Shown piece after piece: positions 18,598 to 29,037 of a DNA stretch of 64,000 nt. The position numbers and the translations under genes were made by a program. This DNA is from Entoloma clypeatum (Eukaryota; Basidiomycota; Agaricomycetes; Agaricales; Entolomataceae). The notes under the pieces were generated by a model, which made no database searches, had not been told where the DNA came from, and saw only the letters and a program-made list of their open reading frames with translations. The DNA lies in assembly GCA_963565915.1 (NCBI GenBank), contig OY751486.1, positions 5,580,001 to 5,644,000 of the forward strand, read 5' to 3'. How positions within the stretch are numbered: position 1 is the stretch's first letter; every line of letters starts with the position of its first letter.

Positions 18598-21500
18598 GGC
18601 CCGCCTCAAACGCGACTCCCCTGCCTCCCTCATCACCTCCGAAACTGAATTCAACAAGAAAGTAGACGACCTCACACAAATAATACAAGACACCATCACA
18701 AGCCACGCCCCGCTGAAGAAATCTTGCCCCTTCTCGAAACGCTGGTGGACCAAGGACCTCACGGACCTCAAAAAATGGAAAAACAAGCTCAGCTACCAGG
18801 CCCATCGCTTCAGAGACATACGCAACCACCCCTCCATCGAGGAACACAAGAAGATCTCTCGAGAATTCGCCAAGGCAATCAACGACGCAGCCACATCACA
18901 CTGGGCAGACTGGCTCGAAAACATCTCCCCCCAACAAATCTACCTAGCAAATAAATATGTCACCGATACCCCATCTGACCTATCCAGTGCCCGCATCCCG
19001 TCCCTCAAGACCTCAAACGACGGCTCCTCCCCCGATGCCCTCTCCAACGACGTGAAAGCCCAGGCCCTGGCCGCCTCCTTCTTTCCCCCTCCGCCTACCC
19101 ACTCACCAACCCCAACAAGCCCCTCTCACCCACCCCCTCTCCCCAGCATCCGCTTCTTCACACGCCGCCGCATCCGTGAAGCAATCAAGACCCTAAAACC
19201 TCACAAGGCCCCCGGCCCCGATGGCATTCCAAACGTCATTCTCATTCGCTGCGTGGACACCCTTATTGACCATCTCTTCTATATCTACAGAGCAGTCCTC
19301 GACCTCGACGTTTACCACGAACACTGGTTAACCTCAACCACCCTCGTACTTCGCAAAGCCGATAAGCCAGCCTACAACGTCACCAAGGCATACCGTCCAA
19401 TCGGCCTCCTAGACACCATTGGCAAACTCCTGTCCACGCTGGTTGCAGCGGACCTCTCGCATCTCGCAGAACGTCACCACATGCTACCCCCTGGCCAATT
19501 CGGAGGCAGACCCGGTTGCTGCACGTCCAACGCCATGCACTCACTTACGCACAAAGTCAAGGACGCCTGGAGAGGAGGCAAAGTGGCTGCAGCCCTCTTC
19601 CTCGATGTCCAAGGCGCCTTCCCAAACACGGTCAAATCCCAACTCATCCACAACATGAAAACTCGAGGAGTACCGACATGCTACATCAAGCTCACTGACC
19701 GCATGCTGACTGGCAGGAAAACACATCTCAAGTTTGACGACTACACCTCAGCGCCGATCGACATCGTCAACGGCACCACCCAAGGCTGCCCCCTCTCCAT
19801 GCTCCTCTATGCCTTCTACAATGCCCACTCATCCAGGTAGCCCTCCGGAAACACGAAACGTCCCTGGGTTTCGTCGACGACTCCATGGTGCTGGCGGTTG
19901 CGGACAGTCTCGAAGACTCACATGCCATGATCAGGGACATGATGGAACACCCAGATGGAGGCTTCGCCTGGTCCTCCTCACACAACTCCCCGTTTGAGTT
20001 ATCCAAGCTTGCCCTCATGAACTTCCCTCGCACTCTCCATGATCACGCACCAGCTGACCTGATCCTTTCTAGGCCCAACCAAGATGGCTCGCTCACGACA
20101 CAAACCATCAAGACTGTCCCCACCTACAAGTACCTTGGGGTCATCTTCGACTCGAAACTTCAGTGGACTGCCCACCATCACAAGGTGTCCGCCAACGCGG
20201 CCTGGTGGACCAACCAAGTATCCCGTCTCTCCAAGCTATCGGGAGGTATGCCGGCACACCGGATCCGCCAACTATACAACACAGTAGCTGTCCCCGCCTT
20301 CACCTATGCAGCAGACGTCTGGTACACCAGGATCCACCTCTCTCTCTCTGGCAAGAAACATATGGGTTCAATCGCCGTCACCAGCAAATTAGCCCCAGCC
20401 CAACGACGAGCAGCCAAACTCGTCACGGGAGCCCTAAGCACTACAGCGGGCGACACTCTGGACGCACATGCTAACCTCCTCCCCATAGACCTACTCCTCA
20501 ACAAAGTCCTCCACCGTGCCATGCTCCGTCTCGCCTCACTCCCTCCCACTCACCCTCTCCACGCCCCAGTCCGCAGGGCCGCCAGACGCTATGTTCGCAG
20601 ACACAGATCCCCTCTACACAACCTCTTTGCCGACCTGAACTGCGACCCTTCACTCCTGGAACAAATCTCTCCAACCCGCCGTCGACCGAACTACACCCCG
20701 TCCTTCACCACCCACATTCCCGACGACAAACTATCAGCCCTTACAGCAGCCGAAGACAACCACCACAAGGCCCATGTGATGGTTTACTGTGACGGTTCAG
20801 GCGCCGAAGGCAAAATCGGGGCATCCGCAGTACTCTACATCAACGCCGTCGAAACCCAACACCTTCAATACCACCTAGGCCCAGCCTCACTTCACACGGT
20901 TCATGAAGCCGAAATTGTAGGCCTCACGCTCGCTCTCCACATGCTGACCACCCTCCAGACCCCCCTTCACACCTACATCGCCATAGGCACGGACAGCCAA
21001 GCAGCCATATGCGCCCTCAACAACCAACGACCCCACCCAGCCCACCACCTCTTAGACCGTGTCCATGACGCTGCAGAAAGGCTCCACGCTGCCCAATACA
21101 GACAGAAAGGCAACCGAAACCCTATCCGAACCACGAGCAAAGGTAAGCGCCCCGCAAAAGATGCGGTCAACCTCCAAATACACTGGACGCCCGGACACAT
21201 TGGATTCATGCCGAATGATCGGGCAGATGAGCTAGCCAATCAAGCTGCTCAGGGAACCTCGAGCGCGCCCCCCCTCCTCCCATCCTTCCTCAGAAGAAAA
21301 CCCCTCCCCAACAGCCTGACCGCCCTTCGCCAAACCCACCTCGCCACTCTCAAGTCCCAATGGACCCGCCACTGGAGATCTTCCCCTCGCTTCCCCTCCA
21401 CGAACGCCATAGACAAGTCGCTCCCATCCGGGAAATACCTGAAACTCATCGCCAACCTCGATCGTCGGCAGTCAGCAATCCTCACCCAGCTCCGGACTGG

Positions 21501-22231
21501 CCACTCCCCACTCAACCAACACCTCTTCCGCATTCGCTGATCAGAAACCCCTTCCTGCCCCCACTGCCGTGGACTGGTCCCCGAGACAGTCCACCACTTC
21601 CTCATAGCCTGTCCACGCTACCAACGCGAGAGACACATACTGAGACGCAAACTGTTACGCAAAGCTGAGTCCACCTCCTACCTCCTATCAGATCCTTCTG
21701 CTCTCAAGCCCCTCCTTGACTACATCCAGTCCTCAAAATGTTTTGCTTCTCCTACCACCCAAGCTCTCCAAACAACCCGCTAACGCCCGACACCCCCCCT
21801 CATCCCGCCCCCTGACCCCCCCCTACTGACTTATACCCCTCACTAATCCCCCTCCCCCCCAACCGGTAGGCACCTGTCGTGGTCGCCCATACCCCCTCTG
21901 CTCAGCGGACCTGTAGCACGCCCCATGAGCCACCTCACACATACGTATTGTCACATTTTTCTCAGGAGTTAACAGGGGAGCACGGCCTAAAATGGTGGAG
22001 GACACGCTGGCCTGTTCATTCTCCGCTGCCTCGTCAGTGGGGGGACACGGCATTTCGCGGCTCTCATAGTTCTATCACACAAATCACGCAGGGTTGATCA
22101 GAGCGTCGACTTAACACACCGCCCAAGCCTTGCTCACCCACTTACCTACCTGTCTGCATGTAATGTGTAGCATAGGAACTCAGTTCCTCCAGCACAATAA
22201 ACTTGATTCAAAAAAAAAAAAAAAAAAAAAA
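18598..22231 (+). mobile_element. 5'-truncated LINE with poly(A) and 12-bp target duplication
   Basis: The insertion is flanked by AAGCTAAGGACC at 18586-18597 and 22232-22243. It ends in a run of more than 20 A. ORF1 and the endonuclease domain are absent, and the sequence starts inside ORF2 upstream of the reverse transcriptase, as expected from incomplete target-primed reverse transcription. The 3' UTR is about 420 bp. It landed in the gag remnant's LTR close to the presumed transcription start, so it is younger than that LTR. Confidence 0.9.
18600..21783 (+). pseudogene. LINE ORF2: reverse transcriptase and RNase H, two lesions
   Basis: The frame is open from 18600 to a TAG at 19838. It contains RT landmarks: KTLKPHKAPGPDGIPN, KAYRPIGLLDTIGK, GQFGGRPG, ALFLDVQGAF (catalytic Asp) and NGTTQGCPLS. 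One base is missing in a C-run near 19823. The frame then continues from 19829 with the catalytic GFVDDSMVLA and an RNase H domain (VYCDGSGAEGKIG, HEAEIVGLTLALHML, IGTDSQAAICAL, HWTPGHIGFMPNDRADELAN). An in-frame TGA at 21538-21540 precedes a C-terminal CPHC...H...C zinc motif, and TAA is at 21781. The TGA replaces a codon where Arg (CGA) fits. The copy is inactive. Confidence 0.9.
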
Positions 22232-22403
22232 AAGCTAAGGACCTCTACTCTAAGGTTACAGGTCTTATATATGTTATCTGATGGCTATAAATAAGTAGGT
22301 GCTGCGCAGGAGCTAAATAGGCCATTGGTTAGTTAGATGTTTCAAGGGGGCTGTGGCATAGGAGTCAGAGATAAGGCCTCAAGGCCGTGAGTCAGAGATA
22401 ACA

Positions 22404-22835
22404 AGTGAAAATGTATCTAAAAGGGGAATTGTCCAAGTCGATGTGAGTCATAGCGCTGATAGGGGGGACACATGTCCCAGGGTCCTCGGAGTTAAGTGAA
22501 ATGGGGTTTGATAAAGATCGAGGGTTGAGGGGTCATGTGAAGGCGCATAGGAAGAGGGTGAAAAAGTGTAACAGTGATAAGGTTGACTGCAGGGGGGGCG
22601 ACAACAGGGTGGGAGACTGCAGGAGGGGCGACAATGGGGTGTGTGACAGGGTGGGAGGCAGCAGTGATGGTGACAGCAGCAGTGGTGGTAGAGGTGGTGG
22701 CAGTGACAGTGGCTGGGGGCGACGGCAAGGGTGAGTTATTCCAGCCACTAACCAGCGAATGCCCAATGGCAAAGGAAGCGGCGTAGGGGTTGTCTGGCAA
22801 ATATTGGAGTTATCGATGACACTAGCACTGTCTAC
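22404..22835. other. No gene seen; G-rich trinucleotide-like stretch
   Basis: From 22560 to 22740 the sequence is a degenerate GGGGCGACAACAGGGTGGGA / GGTGGCAGTGACAG repeat. Short ORFs on both strands follow from its composition. The last five bases, TCTAC (22831-22835), are the left target duplication of El1. Confidence 0.6.
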
Positions 22836-23205
22836 TGTTACGGACTAACGACTACGGACGTATGCGCTTACTTTTTCGCTTTTACTCATCGGCCCCCGCT
22901 TACACATATCGTATTATACTTTATTTCCTTTAGTATACTTCGCTCCCGCGCTGACTCGCTTTCCGCAGCTGTCTGACTCATTCCGCAGTCAGCTTACTCA
23001 TTAGTGCATAGCCTTCCGCAGTCGCCTTACTCATGCGCACTGCCTTCCGCAGTTACTGACTCATTCGCTACCGCTCATAGTCAGTACTATATAAACCTCA
23101 TGTACCATAGCTACATTCCTTAGATTTAGCAATCACATTGCTCTTCGCCTTTCCATCTTCCTGCATACTCTGCCCGAACCTTGGAACGGTTTGTTACGCA
23201 TAACA
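22836..23205 (+). repeat. El1 5' LTR
   Basis: Starts TGTTACGGACTAACGACTAC and ends GTTACGCATAACA. U3 contains direct repeats of CCTTCCGCAGT/CTTACTCAT. TATATAAA is at 23088-23095, and the presumed RNA start AGATTTAGCAA is at 23122. Confidence 0.95.
23088..23132 (+). promoter_or_regulatory. El1 core promoter and transcript 5' end
   Basis: TATATAAA (23088-23095) lies 34 nt upstream of AGATTTAGCAA (23122-23132). This 11-mer is exactly complementary to TTGCTAAATCT just after the LTR, which fixes the likely transcript start as in Tf1-type elements. Confidence 0.65.
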
Positions 23206-23207
23206 AG

Positions 23208-23218
23208 TTGCTAAATCT
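23208..23218 (+). promoter_or_regulatory. El1 primer-binding site (self-priming)
   Basis: TTGCTAAATCT begins 2 nt after the LTR and does not start with the TGG expected for a tRNA primer. It is the exact complement of 23122-23132 at the presumed RNA 5' end. Tf1/sushi elements prime minus-strand DNA from a folded-back 11-nt RNA 5' end, and this fits that layout. Confidence 0.7.
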
Positions 23219-23994
23219 CGTTAGGTTCGCCCAGAGCGAAGAGAGCAACTACCAGACGAGTCAAGACGTCGCGCTTCTTTGAAGACTTCACCAGTAACCC
23301 ATTCAGCACGCCAGAAGCCCGACAGGAGGAGCTAAGTCCTCGAGACAGTATCGATTTTACACTCATCCAGCAGTACATCGAATCGGAGATCCGTCGCATC
23401 CTACAGCAGGTGCTTGACGAAGAACTAGACAACGACGAGCATCGCCCCCACGGCGAGATAGCAGAGAGCATCCATCTTGCTCGGCAACACCAGATCGCGC
23501 GTTACAACGCCCGACAGAACGAACTCGAAAGCTTTCGCGTTCAAGAAGGACCTCAGACAGGTCGGATCACAGAGATCAGAGAGTTTATCGGTGTCCAGAC
23601 AACCGTTATCAGAAGATTGATTAGGACGCTCACATCGAGACGTCCCAGAGCCGCATCACCACGTCTTACTCGAAGCAGCAGATCTACGCCCACTTCACCA
23701 CCGACGAGCAACAGACCGAGTACAACCGTTGGGCACGAAACGAGAGACTTGACCCCTTCTCGCGACCAACAGATGCGCAGGAACAGAGATTCCTTAGAGA
23801 TCTACAGAGAAAATACCCCGAACGTTTTGCCACCGATTCCGCCGACGAGTCCCCTGACGAATTTACTTTTGACTCCGCGCAGTCAGATACCGAACAGACG
23901 CCTAGAACAGGGACTGATTTTCAACCCCTACCTGTATCCCGAACCCCATCTTCATCCCAACAATCCGACACCTCTCCTACTCCGCAGGTTCTAG
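23215..23994 (+). other. El1 leader with an ATG-less open frame, overlapping an open extension of gag
   Basis: A frame without an early ATG is open from 23215 to TAG 23992-23994. It reads as a hydrophilic, partly coiled-coil protein in its first half (for example DSIDFTLIQQYIESEIRRIL). The gag frame itself is open upstream of its ATG back to TAG 23622-23624 and reads as a coherent acidic, polar sequence. El2 keeps both. In the overlap, El1/El2 differences look more conservative in the gag frame than in the other. A spliced or frameshifted longer Gag leader is possible; the feature may also be just a long 5' leader. Confidence 0.45.
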
Positions 23995-23996
23995 AT

Positions 23997-24863
23997 ATGG
24001 CAGAAGCACCAACAGTACAAACAATGGATACATCCAAGATCATCAAAGATCCTGGGATGTTCAAAGACAGACACACCTTCGACGAGTGGTGGAAAGCCAC
24101 CAAATTATACATCAGGTTCCAGAAGGGCCTGTCCGACGATCAGAAAATTCTTGCGGTGTTATCCCGCATGATGGAAGGGTCCGGTAAACACTGGGCCAGC
24201 AACAAGTTAGACGACCTTGCCACCGATGGTGAGAACATCACCTCGTTAGGGTTCTCAGACGACATCGCTACGCGATTCTCTATTGCCAACAAGTCGGCAG
24301 CGGCCAAGGCGAGACTCGAAGTCCTGAAACAGGAGAAACGCACCATCGACAAATTCTTGGACGAATTCGAAGAGCTCTTGAAGCTGTCAAACCTTGGCGA
24401 AGAAACTGGGAAATATATCCTGGAAAAGAACGTCAACCGCAGAATTTCTGAACAAGTGGCTAGCGATGGCAAGACGTACACTGATTATGCAAAGGAGATC
24501 CGAAACAAGGGACGACAGATGGAGGGACATGCATTAGTCATCCGAGGGGGTGGCGACACACGCACCGGATCGGGCACCACTTATGGTGGTCAAGGCAAAG
24601 CCATGGAGATCGACAAAGCAGGAGTAGCCCGTTGCTACAACTGTCAGCGCTTTGGTCACCTTGCCAAAGACTGCAAAGCCCCAAAGAAGAAAGATGGTCA
24701 TAAGTGTTTCAACTGCGACCAAGAAGGACATATCGCGCGCAACTGCCGCAAGCCGAAGAAGAACTCTGGAAAGATTAGGAAGGTGTCTGATGGAGATACC
24801 GATGATGATGAAACCATCACCATAGAGACCGATGAGAAGGATTTTCCCGAAGGGTCCGATTAA
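23997..24863 (+). CDS. El1 Gag
   Basis: Retrotransposon capsid/nucleocapsid protein of 288 residues from ATG 23997. The N-terminal two thirds form a gag capsid-like domain ([17 protein letters not shown] near residue 25). Two consecutive CCHC zinc knuckles lie near residues 208 and 231: [14 protein letters not shown] and [14 protein letters not shown]. These would bind element RNA during packaging. The C-terminus is Lys- then Asp/Glu-rich. The stop at 24861-24863 overlaps the open pol frame by 28 nt. The start is the first ATG of the frame, but the frame is open for about 124 codons further upstream, so a longer form cannot be excluded. Confidence 0.9.
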   Translation: MAEAPTVQTMDTSKIIKDPGMFKDRHTFDEWWKATKLYIRFQKGLSDDQKILAVLSRMMEGSGKHWASNKLDDLATDGENITSLGFSDDIATRFSIANKSAAAKARLEVLKQEKRTIDKFLDEFEELLKLSNLGEETGKYILEKNVNRRISEQVASDGKTYTDYAKEIRNKGRQMEGHALVIRGGGDTRTGSGTTYGGQGKAMEIDKAGVARCYNCQRFGHLAKDCKAPKKKDGHKCFNCDQEGHIARNCRKPKKNSGKIRKVSDGDTDDDETITIETDEKDFPEGSD

Positions 24864-27800
24864 ACGACGCTAAGTCGCGACCCTTATCCATTAAACGAAC
24901 TCGCTTGCCTGGTGCAGCTACAGACAATATAACTTATGTTATCCCTGCAAAGCGAGCCGTTGCGTCAACTAAGATTGTCAAGGGAGATAAACCTCCGAAA
25001 CGACGAGAGATCAAGCTGCAAGCTCAGATCAAAACACGACGAGGACCAAAGGCCATTCGACCCGAGGTTGATAGCGGATGTGAACGCACATGTATCCATC
25101 CCAGAATAGTACGCGAACAGAACCTTCCCACACGGGGAATAAAGCCCATATCAATCCTAAATGCGGATGGATCGCCGAACCGACAACAGAAAGCAGAAAA
25201 ACTTGCCGAAGTCAAGCTGGACTTAGGAACACACCAGGAAACCATGGAAGCAATGGTATTGGACATTGGGAGAACGGACATGCTTTTGGGACATGACTGG
25301 TTGGTGCACCACAACCCCACAATCAATTGGACGACCGGCGCTGTAACATTCAACCGGTGCCCATCAACATGTCAAACCAAGCACTCGGATTTCAGGGTTA
25401 ACCTTAATGGTCGCAAACATCGGGTTCGCATGGTGGAAGTACGAGACAAGGACGCGCCCAAGAAATCGGATCAGAAATGGAAGCCCGGAGACCCCATATT
25501 GGAAGCAGTTACTCCCACACCACCTCCCACAACCAAACGACCCTCATACGTTGAACGTTTTGCCCATCTCTTTGAAAAAGAAAACTTTGACAAGATCCCA
25601 AAAGAAAGAGAATGGGACCACGGCATCGAACTTACACCGGACGCACCAAAGGAGCTAGGAGGAAACACGTATCCTATGACCCAAAAGGAGCAAGAAGAAC
25701 TGGACGAATTCATCGATGAAGGCCTGGCAACTGGAAAGATCCGACCGTCCAAATCCCCTTATGCATCACCCTGCTTCTTCATTAACAAGAAAGACGGTTC
25801 CAAACAATTGGTACAGGATTATCGCACGGTCAATAAATTCACGGTTAAGGACAAATTCCCACTCCCACGCATCAACGACCTCTTGGATGTATTGAAGGAT
25901 GCAGTCTACTTCAATAAAATGGACATCATGTGGGGATACAATAACGTGCGGATCAAGAAGGGTGACGAATGGAAAGCCGCCTTCCTGACCAGCCGAGGAT
26001 TGTTTGAACCATTGGTCATGTTTTTCGGTCTCTGCAACTCCCCGGGAACGTTCTCTCGGATGATGGCCAGCCTATTCAGGGATCAGATCCGTCGGCGCAT
26101 CTGTGTGATTTACATGGATGACATAGTGGTTGTTGGTAAAACCAAGGAAGAACTCGCCCGGAACACCGAAGAGATCTTGCAGATTCTGTCAGACAATGAC
26201 CTGTTCCTAAAGGAGAAGAAGTGTCTTTGGGAAGTAATGAAATGCCCCATATTGGGATATGTCGTTGGAGAAGGACGTGTTGAGATGGAAACTGAAAAGG
26301 TGGACACAATCCGGAACTGGCGAGTACCCACATCAAAAAAGGAAGTCCAGAGGTTCCTGGGATTTGCCAATTTTTATCGACGCTTTATTGAAGGATACTC
26401 AAACATCGCAAAGCCACTCACAACACTTACGGGAAATACAGCATTCACGTGGGGACCAGCGGCGCAAGAAGCATTTGAAGGTCTCATACGGGCAATCACA
26501 ACGGCACCAGTCTTGGCATTGCCCAAACCGGACGGACAGTTCAGGGTCGAAACCGATGCATCGGGTTATGCGATTGGAGCAGTACTTTCACAGAAACAAG
26601 ACGACAAGTGGCATCCTATCGTGTTCTTGTCGCGGACCATGTCCGCGGCCGAACAGAATTACGAGATATACGACAAGGAACTCTTGGCTGTCATGGAAGC
26701 ATTGAAGGACTGGCGACATTATCTACTTGAAGCCAAGGAACGTTTCGAGATCTTAACCGATCACAAAAACCTGGAGTATTTCCGGCGTCCTCAGGACCTA
26801 AACCAACGACAGAGGCGCTGGAAGATGAAGTTACAAGACTATGACTTCGAACTGCGACATGTACCTGGGAAGACAAACGCAAAAGCAGACATCCTGTCAC
26901 GTTTACCCTGGTATGAGACGGAACTCGAGCCGCAGGACAGCGACCAAATGCTCAAGGAGGGGCTATTCTTGAAACGATTGGAATCAGAAGATGTGATACA
27001 AATGGAGATGTTCACGGAGGAACAATTCTTTGAAGGGGGTGAAACATCTGATTCCATCAAAATTGGAAACATCACAACCATCGAAAACCCATGGATCGCA
27101 CGCATCAAAGCCTCGAAGCGTATGGAGACAGAAGTAGCCCAGGGTCTGAAGAAGAATCCTCACTGGTACCAGCAGGAAAATGGCATCACCTACGCAGGAG
27201 AACGAGTCTATGTTCCACCAGACCCACAATTGCGCCAAGAACTGATGTTTGAAGCGCACGATGCACCAGTGGCAGGACATCCAGGACAATATCGAACACA
27301 TGAACTCCTCACTCGCACCTACTGGTGGCCCACCATCCTACATGACGTAAAGAAGTATGTGAAAGGTTGTGACACCTGTCAACATAACAAGATCAGCCGC
27401 CAAAGGAGACACGCCCCTCTACACCCTAACGCCGCGCCAAGTCAACCATGGGAAGACATAGGAATTGACGTTGTGGGACCGATACCAGAATCTGATGGGA
27501 AGAATGCAATTCTGGTCATCACGGACAGACATTCAAAGATGCTTCATCTCATCCCGACAACCGTGGAACTATCGGCTGAAGGATTAGCCAAGATCTATCG
27601 GGACCAGATATGGAAGCTTCATGGGATCCCTAAGAAGATCATTAGCGACAGAGGACCACAGTTCGCCGCGAAGTTCATGGAGATACTTTGCCGCATGTTG
27701 GGAATCAAGAGAAACCTGTCCACTGCGTACCATCCACAAACTGATGGACAAGCCGAACGATCACATCAGGAAACCGAGGTGTTCTTACGAAACTTTGTCA

Positions 27801-28513
27801 ACCATCTACAAGATGATTGGGCGGAATGGATCGCAATCGCAGAATTCCAGTACAATGACAAAGAACATCAAGCGACAAAGTACACACCATTCTATCTCAA
27901 CTACGGTCTGCATCCTTGGAAGGGAGAACTTGTGTTGGAAGACACCAATCCAGCGGCAAACGACTTCTTGAAAAAACTCAAACAGGCACGAGAAGAAGCC
28001 AACGCAGCACTGAAACAGGCCCAGGATCAGATGAAGAAGACAGTTGACACACGACGAAGCCCGTCTTGGAATTACCGCATCGGAGACAAGGTGTGGCTGG
28101 AAGGGACTAACATCAGGACTGATCGTCCCTCAAAGAAACTTGACGCCCTCCGACATGGACCGTTCAAAGTCCTAGAGAAGAAAGGAGCTAGCGCATACCG
28201 TCTTGATCTTCCCAAAGCCTGGAAGATGATCCACCCTGTGTTCAACGAGACCCTGTTATCGCCATACAAAACCCCGAAGTATGCCATTCAGAAAAAGAAG
28301 CCAGCCCCTGATCCAATCATCATCGAAGGACGAGAAGAATACCATGTCTCCACGATCCTGGACTCTCGGAAATTCCGCGGAAAGATCCAGTACCTTGTCC
28401 AATGGGAAGGGTATGGCCCAGAAGAGACCACGTGGGAACCTCGGACTAATGTTCAGAACGCTCAAGACTTGATCCGAGATTTTCATCGGCAAAATCCATC
28501 GCGTCCACAATAA
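24836..28513 (+). CDS. El1 Pol: protease, RT, RNase H, integrase, chromodomain
   Basis: The pol frame opens at 24836, 28 nt before the gag stop and in the -1 frame, and has no early ATG, so expression as a Gag-Pol fusion is likely. Domains in order: aspartic protease (DSGCERTC), RT ([34 protein letters not shown], catalytic YMDDIVV), RNase H ([33 protein letters not shown]), integrase zinc region (H...H...CDTC), the DDE core (GIDVVGP, SDRGPQF, and the Glu within [14 protein letters not shown]) and a C-terminal chromodomain ([17 protein letters not shown]). Relative to El2, the RT-core SKRLVQDYR has become SKQLVQDYR (CGA to CAA at 25805), which may weaken activity. Confidence 0.95.
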   Translation, partial: EGFSRRVRLNDAKSRPLSIKRTRLPGAATDNITYVIPAKRAVASTKIVKGDKPPKRREIKLQAQIKTRRGPKAIRPEVDSGCERTCIHPRIVREQNLPTRGIKPISILNADGSPNRQQKAEKLAEVKLDLGTHQETMEAMVLDIGRTDMLLGHDWLVHHNPTINWTTGAVTFNRCPSTCQTKHSDFRVNLNGRKHRVRMVEVRDKDAPKKSDQKWKPGDPILEAVTPTPPPTTKRPSYVERFAHLFEKENFDKIPKEREWDHGIELTPDAPKELGGNTYPMTQKEQEELDEFIDEGLATGKIRPSKSPYASPCFFINKKDGSKQLVQDYRTVNKFTVKDKFPLPRINDLLDVLKDAVYFNKMDIMWGYNNVRIKKGDEWKAAFLTSRGLFEPLVMFFGLCNSPGTFSRMMASLFRDQIRRRICVIYMDDIVVVGKTKEELARNTEEILQILSDNDLFLKEKKCLWEVMKCPILGYVVGEGRVEMETEKVDTIRNWRVPTSKKEVQRFLGFANFYRRFIEGYSNIAKPLTTLTGNTAFTWGPAAQEAFEGLIRAITTAPVLALPKPDGQFRVETDASGYAIGAVLSQKQDDKWHPIVFLSRTMSAAEQNYEIYDKELLAVMEALKDWRHYLLEAKERFEILTDHKNLEYFRRPQDLNQRQRRWKMKLQDYDFELRHVPGKTNAKADILSRLPWYETELEPQDSDQMLKEGLFLKRLESEDVIQMEMFTEEQFFEGGETSDSIKIGNITTIENPWIARIKASKRMETEVAQGLKKNPHWYQQENGITYAGERVYVPPDPQLRQELMFEAHDAPVAGHPGQYRTHELLTRTYWWPTILHDVKKYVKGCDTCQHNKISRQRRHAPLHPNAAPSQPWEDIGIDVVGPIPESDGKNAILVITDRHSKMLHLIPTTVELSAEGLAKIYRDQIWKLHGIPKKIISDRGPQFAAKFMEILCRMLGIKRNLSTAYHPQTDGQAERSHQETEVFLRNFVNHLQDDWAEWIAIAEFQYNDKEHQATKYTPFYLNYGLHPWKGELVLEDTNPAANDFLKKLKQAREEANAALKQAQDQMKKTVDTRRSPSWNYRIGDKVWLEGTNIRTDRPSKKLDALRHGPFKVLEKKGASAYRLDLPKAWKMIHPVFNETLLSPYKTPKYAIQKKKPAPDPIIIEGREEYHVSTILDSRKFRGKIQYLVQWEGYGPEETTWEPRTNVQNAQDLIRDFHRQNPSRPQ

Positions 28514-28631
28514 AAAGAACAAACTTTGAGAACCATTTTCCACATCGACTTCTGTCACATCGAGTTCCCCGCTCCAACTCTTCTCGCCCAACACGCCGTT
28601 CTTCTTATACCTTTCAAACATCATTTCTGCC

Positions 28632-29000
28632 ATGTCCAACATCACCGCCACCTCCACCGATGCTTCCGATATCAATCCCACCATCACCACCCTCATCGGT
28701 GAAGCGCTCTCCATGCGCGACCAGATCCATGCGCTCGAAACCTCCGTCGCCGACATCCTCCACCGGCAGATGCATATCCGCCTTCATACCCTCTCTGATT
28801 TACCAACCGCCCCCACCGCTGAGGAGAAGCTCATCCTCAAAAACTATACCAACACCCTTGCTGTCGAAAATCGACGCCTTCGCCTCGCCGTTCGAGGTTT
28901 AGAGTTTGCCACGGCGGTAAACGATGAACTGATAAAGGATTGGGGTAACCGGGTTGACCCTGCCTGGGCTGATCCAAATGGCAACAATGGATGGGAGTAG
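28632..29000 (+). CDS. El1 ORF3: coiled-coil protein of unknown function
   Basis: A 122-residue ORF from ATG 28632 lies between pol and the 3' LTR, in the position of env or accessory genes. It is predicted helical with heptad-like stretches (MRDQIHALETSVADILHRQM, EEKLILKNYTNTLAVENRRL) and a tryptophan-containing C-terminus. No signal peptide, membrane segment or zinc motif is seen, so it is not an envelope protein. El2 has the same ORF (47649-48017). By my reading the two differ by 11 silent and 2 replacement changes, which indicates protein-level constraint. I do not recognise the family. Confidence 0.75.
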   Translation: MSNITATSTDASDINPTITTLIGEALSMRDQIHALETSVADILHRQMHIRLHTLSDLPTAPTAEEKLILKNYTNTLAVENRRLRLAVRGLEFATAVNDELIKDWGNRVDPAWADPNGNNGWE

Positions 29001-29024
29001 GTAGTCTGTGAGGACACAGACCTT

Positions 29025-29037
29025 GAGGAGGGGAACA
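29025..29037 (+). promoter_or_regulatory. El1 polypurine tract
   Basis: GAGGAGGGGAACA directly precedes the 3' LTR. It is the expected plus-strand primer position and is identical in El2. Confidence 0.75.

Larger units (their letters stand above)
18374..22403 (-). repeat. LTR of the gag remnant, split by a LINE
   Basis: On the minus strand the LTR would start TGTTATCTCTGAC at 22403 and end GCCATAACA at 18374. Removing the LINE and one target duplication leaves about 384 bp, close to the 370 bp of the neighbouring chromovirus LTRs. It has a TATATAAG box (22248-22260 area) upstream of the self-primer sequence. The 22403 boundary is inferred from the TG...CA rule and no second LTR is present. 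Confidence 0.5.

Noticed and set aside
23208..23225. tRNA primer-binding site in El1
   Set aside because: The sequence after the LTR does not start with TGG and matches the LTR-internal 11-mer instead, so self-priming was preferred.
26076..28756. Minus-strand ORFs across pol (for example 28256-28756)
   Set aside because: Antisense shadows of the intact pol and ORF3 frames in both El1 and El2.
28632..29000. ORF3 as an envelope gene
   Set aside because: Too short, with no signal peptide, transmembrane segment or furin-like site.
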